The translations under genes were made by a program, and so were the position numbers. From Prochilodus magdalenae (Eukaryota > Chordata > Actinopteri > Characiformes > Prochilodontidae): DNA of 64,000 bases. Below the pieces are notes generated by a model. The model was not told where the DNA came from, did not search any database, and saw nothing but the letters and a program-made list of their open reading frames with translations. Shown here piece by piece: positions 58,882 through 64,000 of the stretch. The stretch lies in the NCBI GenBank assembly GCA_024036415.1, contig JAMWET010000668.1, positions 1,734,218 through 1,798,217 of the forward strand. Direction: 5' to 3'. How positions within the stretch are numbered: the first letter of the stretch is position 1; each line of letters starts with the position of its first letter.

Positions 58882-60145
58882 ATGCTGTTTATCGACTTTA
58901 GCTCTGCCTTCAACACAATCATCCCTTCTAGACTCATCCACAAGCTAAGCACACTGGGAATAAGCAGCACATTGTGCAGCTGGACCATGGACTTCCTCAC
59001 CTGCAGACCACAGTGTGTTAGGATGGGTGAACACACCTCACCCCGCCTCACACTCAAGCACAGGGATGTCCCCAAGGCATTGTTCTTTCCCCACTGTTGT
59101 ACACTCCGTAAACCCACAACCGAATTGCAACCCACAGTTCCAACACCATCATCAAGTTTGCTGGTGACACAACAATAATTGGCAACATCACCAAAGATGA
59201 CGAGGGCCCATACAGAGAGGAGGTCCTTGGTATCCACTTAGCCGAGGATCTGACTTGGACGCTTACACCTCACTCATTGTCAGAAAGGCCCAATAACACC
59301 TCCAATTTCTAAAAAGGCTGAGGAGAGTCAACCAGCCACAGCAGCTCCTCTGCAACTTTTACAGATCCACTGTGGAGAGCATCCTGACAAGCTGCATCAC
59401 TGTGTGGTATGGTAGTCCCACCTCTACTGAGCGCAAGGTCCTGCAGAGGGTGGTAAAGACTGCACAGCACCATCACCGTATCTACTCTCCCAACCCATAC
59501 AGGACATCTACGACAAGAGATGTCTGAGGAAAGCAGCCAACATATCCTCAGACCCCACACACACCCCAGTCATCCCCTATGTTTCCAAACTCTGCCCTCC
59601 AGAAAAGAGGTACCTATTTCAAGGAACATCCAACTCCAGTAACCACCAGGTGTTCAGGAACAGCTTTTATTCTGTAGCCCAGAGCTGTCAAAACTGTTTT
59701 CACATCGCATACATCGTTACCTACCAGAAGAACATAAAAGTTATATAACTATCCACCACTGCTGTAGTCTCCCACCTGACTCAGCCTGCCACTGTACACG
59801 TGGTTTTATAAAACCATACTGTTTTACAAAAACCACAATACTTACTGATGCCCAATACTGTGCGCTTAACCTCTTTGCCTGCACATGTCCTCTACACGTA
59901 ACTGTACTGTTGGCACACATTGTTTTGTCTATTTGTCTTTGGCACTTTACCATATTAATATATACGGATAACATCACATACACATATATTATGTCAACAT
60001 AACTACGGTGCATGTCTGACTAGTGCAGAAGGATGCAACTGATGACTCGTAGTCTGTTTGTTTCGTTATACTGTACAACCCTGTATTGGATTAATGACAA
60101 AGTTGATAATTGAATTTGATGAATGAAATACACATTAACGTTTAC

Positions 60146-60337
60146 CTACCAGTGCATCAGTTCAAACCACATAATGTGTTATTAACACGCTGATCATTAG
60201 GTGGTACGAGTTGGCAGTGTGCATGTAGTAAATCCCTCTCTGCAAGAGCAGCTGTATGCAGCGATCCTCCCTGCTGTGTTGGTGCCAGGTGGAGTTTGGA
60301 CCACAAACAGAAGGTTCAGGTCCACATTCATCCACAT
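60146..60337 (-). CDS. cbEGF exon 14
   Basis: DVDECGPEPSVCGPNST is clear, after which it breaks. It is enlarged by small insertions (192 bases). Confidence 0.55.
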
Positions 60338-60449
60338 CTGTAATGACAGAATTAGCTGTAATTCTTGTACTCACCACCAACATTTTCAGCACTGAAGGCT
60401 GTGATTATTATCATTACAACACTCACCTTCAACAAAACACAACACTTAC

Positions 60450-60604
60450 CTACAACAAGAGTAAATTATGTACCACTGACGCTTAGATTTGAGTTTGGTG
60501 CATGTGAATCCCATCCCAGCAAGAGCATCTGTATCCTCCTTCTGTGTTGGTGCAGGTGGAGTTCAGTCCACATAGGGATGGTGCAGACAGACATTCATCT
60601 ACAT
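60450..60604 (-). CDS. cbEGF exon 15, nearly intact
   Basis: DVDECLSAPSLCGLNSTCTN then TEGGYRCSCWDG is open. A single extra G near 60512 then shifts the frame. Splice sites GTAAGT and TTTTAG. Confidence 0.65.
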
Positions 60605-61004
60605 CTAAAAGATCAAAGTTATTAGTGTTCTGTATTATTTGATCATGTATTATTAAGCCCAGTCCTGGAATACATTTTATTTCCATTATTTTCCATCTTA
60701 GAGTAACAGTGTAACTATCTGGGGAAAAAGATGATAAATAGTCAGGTATATTGTGGGTGGAGAACAAACCCAACCCGTATCCTGTCTCATAACACCACCC
60801 CTATTATACGTGAAATAGCTGACAGTGACTCACTGCTAGCACCTGAATCTGAACTTTAGTTACACCATCTGTACACGCCATACATAACTGACTGGAGCTG
60901 CACCTCGCTCGTTGGACCAGTATCAGTAACAGGAAGTATCAGTGGAACAGTTCTACTCGCATAAAGTTTCAAAATATTTTAATGTCGGTCCTTTAATCAC
61001 TTAC

Positions 61005-61192
61005 CTATGCACATGGGACTTAAGTAATGTTTGACAGAAGTGTAAGAATTTGACGTGGGCCTGCAGTAAAAACCCCGTCCAGCAAGAGCAACTACCGTCG
61101 TATCTCGCTCCTATGTAATGTTTGGTAGTGTAGCGGAGGAGTATTGGACCACAAACAGTGTGAGTAGACAAGACATATCCAAAACCACACTC
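61005..61192 (-). CDS. cbEGF exon 16, strongly degraded
   Basis: The donor GTAAGT and scattered matches (CCAGCAAGAGCAACT, TGGACCACAAACAG) show the exon, but numerous indels lie between them. Confidence 0.45.
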
Positions 61193-62284
61193 TGTAAAAA
61201 CATATGACAGATCTGTCTGTCAGCCGCTGTAACATACCAAGCACGTTAGTACATGTTGACGCATACAGATCACGGCTGGCTAACAAACCCTTCAGCACAA
61301 TAACTAAAAAAATGCTAAATTTGCAGGAGACATAAAAACCTGGTTCTCTTTATTTTCATTTAGAGTTTTTACCACAAAACAGAAAAAAAATCACACCAAG
61401 TCATCCCTATTGTTGATCCCAACGAAAGTCGGGGAAACCTCAAAAAAAGATAACATATCAAAAAAAATGCATTACCATAATTTTTTTTTTTTTTTCTTTT
61501 TACCCCTTAATTAAATATTGTTTTAGATTTACGTTTTTTCTGTTTTTCATTTTATAAAATAAGTTTTTTTATATCATTGAACTATTTATATTTTTTATTT
61601 TTTTATTTTTTTATTATATTGTAATTATAATTTTTGAATCTTTTTATTATTTTTTTATTTTTTCTTTTTTGCATTTTTATTTTTTATTTTTATTTTACTA
61701 TTTTTACTTCTTTTAGTTATCTTATTAAGGTCCTCCAGCATTTAAAACACATAGTATCCACAGTGAAACAGAACCACAAACACACTCACTCTGTGCAATA
61801 CACACCTAGGGGTCAGTGGAGCACAGAAGCCGTGAAACTGACCTGGAATACAATGGGCAGCCCTACACACACAGTATTCAGGCCTTACCAGGTCATATAT
61901 ACAAACTGGCACACACACTGCATTAGTGCGATCACCTACTCATTCCACCGTGACCTGTTGCACATTGTTTCCTGTGCTGCGAACTACAAGGCTGACAACT
62001 CGCCTTGTCTACCCTGCTTGTCCTTATTACATGTAGCGTCCTCTCCAGATGCCTGCATGTGCTTGTGACACCTAACCTGCTCTAAAGGAGATCTGTGCCA
62101 GATAACACTGTACCCTAGTCCACCTAGAGGTCAACGTGCTAACTGAACGAGGAATGCAGTACTAACTATCAAATTCCACAGAAATATGTATTTCCTATAA
62201 CATTCAGATGATACTCATTAACCATTGAAGTGACAGTTATATGACGTATCGTACAAGACACTTATGCACTGCTTATGATGAAAT
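61193..62284. other. AT-rich low-complexity and unrecognised sequence
   Basis: 61480-61720 is dominated by T/A homopolymers. The open frame at 61634-62068 has no recognisable family. Confidence 0.55.
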
Positions 62285-62800
62285 GAAAAAATCAAGGTCA
62301 CACATCCCCTTACACAGAATTGCATCTGATCAACAGACCAAAAATAAAACTTTGTGCGCGGCTTAATTTTATATCACTTATATACTTTTTTCAATTATTC
62401 AAATAATCTCAGAAAACTAATATATTCAGATTGCCAGCACCATGCCATTTATTAATGGACATCTTCTTTATTACATTAAATAGCTTTACAAAAACCAAAC
62501 AGCAATTTAGTAGCGGAGAATGAATCAAATTAACTAATGGCATATCAGTAAGGTTACTAAGAGCATAGTCAAGAGTACGCGTGTGTGTCTAAAACTCATC
62601 ACGCGTCGACATCGCAAGAATCTCTCATAGCAGACTAATGAATCGATGATCTGGTGTGTTAAATAATACGCTTACACACACTCTATTCATCTGTTCTTAC
62701 GAATCGTGAATCATCTCACGAGAGTGTGTGTTATTAGTACCATGTTCAAGTAAGATTTAAGTTGACGCAGCAAATCCATACAGCAATGAAGACATTAACA
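62285..62800. repeat. Diverged copy of 47790-48210 with EGF-exon remnant
   Basis: Shares ACAGAATTGCATCTG, CAGCACCATGC, TATTAATGGACAT, ACCAAACAGC and TAGTAGCGG with the 47.8-48.1 kb segment, in the same order and orientation. It ends in a remnant of the first EGF exon (62745-62785). Confidence 0.72.
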
Positions 62801-63805
62801 TGGTACAGGGCTGGGCAATACGTACCAGACTAAGTGTATTGCAGTAGTGCCTGATCAAATGTGTTAGTGAGCAGACTAAATGTACCACATACACTGACAT
62901 TGATAGGTATGCGTATCACATGATAACTAGTCGAAGACGCTTTAACGATTCTTTAAAACTGCATCAGTACAACATAATATAATAATACACAATATGTTTA
63001 GTAAAAAAGTGTAATAGGAAATAAATAAAATATATTATATTGTGATATCAAAAGATGTACACATAAAGAATCTGACATACAGAACTGATAGACTCAAAAG
63101 CCTCATTTTTACAGGAATGTCAGGGACTCCCTCTTAGGCATGCACACCAGAATGTGTTTCTAGCTCTGAACTGAGTAAATATAACCTCTAGAAAAACAAC
63201 TAAAAGAACCTGAATAGCAATCATAGAAAGAAGTTCAGAGTATAAGTAGCTAATTATGATGGTTTTAAAGATTGCTGGTTCTATAATGACTATTGGCCAC
63301 TAGCCTGTCTTTGCACATACAACAAGAAATGCTAACGATTGACTTTAAAGATGACAAGATAGGAATAGCAGATTGAGCTTCACAGATCTGAGTAGTGATG
63401 TATAATACAATTTTCGTAGCCTCATGAGATAATTAACTTTAGGTAAAGTCAAATACATAACGAAAAATATCTATGTTTAAAAAGTGGTTCAAACCGTAGA
63501 ATGTGTAGTGTACGTAAGTAGGATAGCAATTATGAAGCATAAGTAGTACACAGCCAATACAAAGTTCGCCAATAGCTCACGATAAGTCACTTTGCGCGGA
63601 GGTGATGACATCATACGACGTAGCACAAAAGCAAATGGCTTGCGGGAACGAGCAGCAGCAACAAAGTAGATAGTCTCGATTAGGTAATGAGTGTTGTATC
63701 TAGGGCTTGATTTGTAGCACTTCAGCTCCTCACTCATTACTAGCATACGTTTCTACACAGTCAGAAGTTTAACAATGATCAAGAACTCATTTGATTTCCA
63801 CTTTC
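62801..63805. other. Unrecognised noisy sequence
   Basis: No coding or repeat identity seen. Irregular composition suggests poor-quality sequence. Confidence 0.5.
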
Positions 63806-64000
63806 CCAATCTAGTTTCCCTCATTCATTCTTCTCACTACCCCCCCTTCCCCTCCCGATCTCTTATCCCTCCCCTCCCTATCCTCTCCTATCTCCCCCTC
63901 TTACCCTTTTGCCCCCTCCCACCTCACCCCTTCCTCACTTTCTTCTCTTTCTCCTTCCTCCTTCTCTTTTCCTTCTTTTCCCTCCCCACTCCTCTTCCTC
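63806..64000. repeat. Terminal pyrimidine-rich tract
   Basis: About 195 bases almost entirely C and T with very few purines, running to the window edge. Low-complexity (CCCTCTT)-like. Confidence 0.88.

Larger units (their letters stand above)
57035..60126 (+). mobile_element. L2-like LINE of a second family, split by a solo LTR
   Basis: Encodes in broken frames the endonuclease end (VYIPPQSDAKLALTTLANAI, IIAGNFN), then [35 protein letters not shown], the RT block [20 protein letters not shown] (58882-58941) and a C-terminal HHHRIYSPNPYR-like stretch. The 3' end is AT-rich with [32 protein letters not shown] differs from the [13 protein letters not shown] of the element at position 1, so two LINE lineages are present. 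It lies in an EGF-array intron. Bases 58274-58881 are a later insertion. Confidence 0.8.
48143..61192 (-). pseudogene. Array of cbEGF exons of a multi-EGF protein, mostly frame-broken
   Basis: About fifteen exons of roughly 150 bases, all minus strand. Each encodes one calcium-binding EGF-like domain of the pattern DVDECLSAPSVCGPNSTC, then TNTxGGYSCSCWxGF and a Ser/Asn-rich strand ending NPCTG. Each holds six cysteines and the D-x-D-E calcium motif. The exons start in phase 1 (AG|ATGTGGATGAATG) and end in phase 1 (CCCTGTACAG|GTAAG), so units can be added or lost in frame. This arrangement and the GFxxxNSNLxxSxxNPC spacing resemble teleost ADGRE/CD97-like adhesion receptors, though any multi-cbEGF protein is possible. 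No signal peptide, GAIN or seven-helix region is visible. Most units carry one to three one-base indels, and 54641-54787 is fully open. Whether this is a live gene with sequencing errors or a decayed array is open. Confidence 0.72.

Noticed and set aside
61634..62068. 144-codon plus frame
   Set aside because: Its first part is translated T/A homopolymer and the rest shows no family.

Overview
This window is a piece of a vertebrate nuclear genome, almost certainly a teleost fish. It contains two spliced genes that are head-to-head neighbours in other vertebrates, MPC2 (minus strand) and DCAF6 (plus strand). The rest is long introns, microsatellites, L2-type LINEs, hAT transposons and MITE-like repeats of the kinds common in teleosts. 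Several short repeat motifs are ones I associate with otophysan fish, but I cannot name the species. There are no bacterial features, no CRISPR array and no convincing tRNA or rRNA gene.

Layout. (1) 1-780: an internally deleted L2-like LINE. (2) 1234-5518: a decayed ZBED-type hAT transposon flanked by an 8-bp target duplication (7 of 8 bases match). A second hAT (2351-4067) sits in its transposase intron, flanked by a perfect 8-bp duplication. (3) 7967-11283, minus: MPC2, five exons, complete at 127 codons. (4) 11284-13166: the shared upstream region of MPC2 and DCAF6, with a (TC)n/(GA)n inverted microsatellite, a 105-bp tandem duplication and a short uORF. (5) 13167-47107, plus: DCAF6/NRIP, a CUL4-DDB1 substrate receptor, with 19 recognisable exons. 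These encode N-terminal WD40 repeats, a long disordered region with a Ser-Ala hexanucleotide repeat, an IQ motif and C-terminal WD40 repeats. Exons 1-12 and 14-16 are clean. Exon 13 has a net one-base frame problem and exons 17-19 carry many one-base indels. The last coding exon was not found. (6) 48143-61192, minus: about fifteen tandemly duplicated calcium-binding EGF-like exons plus remnants. The array is interrupted by a degenerate telomere-like repeat and two LINE copies, one of which is split by a solo LTR with a 5-bp target duplication. (7) 61.2-64.0 kb: AT-rich and noisy sequence, a diverged copy of the 47.8-48.2 kb segment, and a terminal pyrimidine tract.

How it fits together. MPC2 (mitochondrial pyruvate import) and DCAF6 (CRL4 substrate receptor and nuclear-receptor cofactor) probably share a bidirectional promoter. 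The EGF array looks like the extracellular part of a multi-EGF receptor, possibly adhesion-GPCR E/CD97-like, but no GAIN or seven-helix domain is present. From about 45.6 kb onward the density of one-base indels in otherwise conserved exons suggests uncorrected long-read sequence as well as real decay, so broken frames there should not be taken as proof of pseudogenes.
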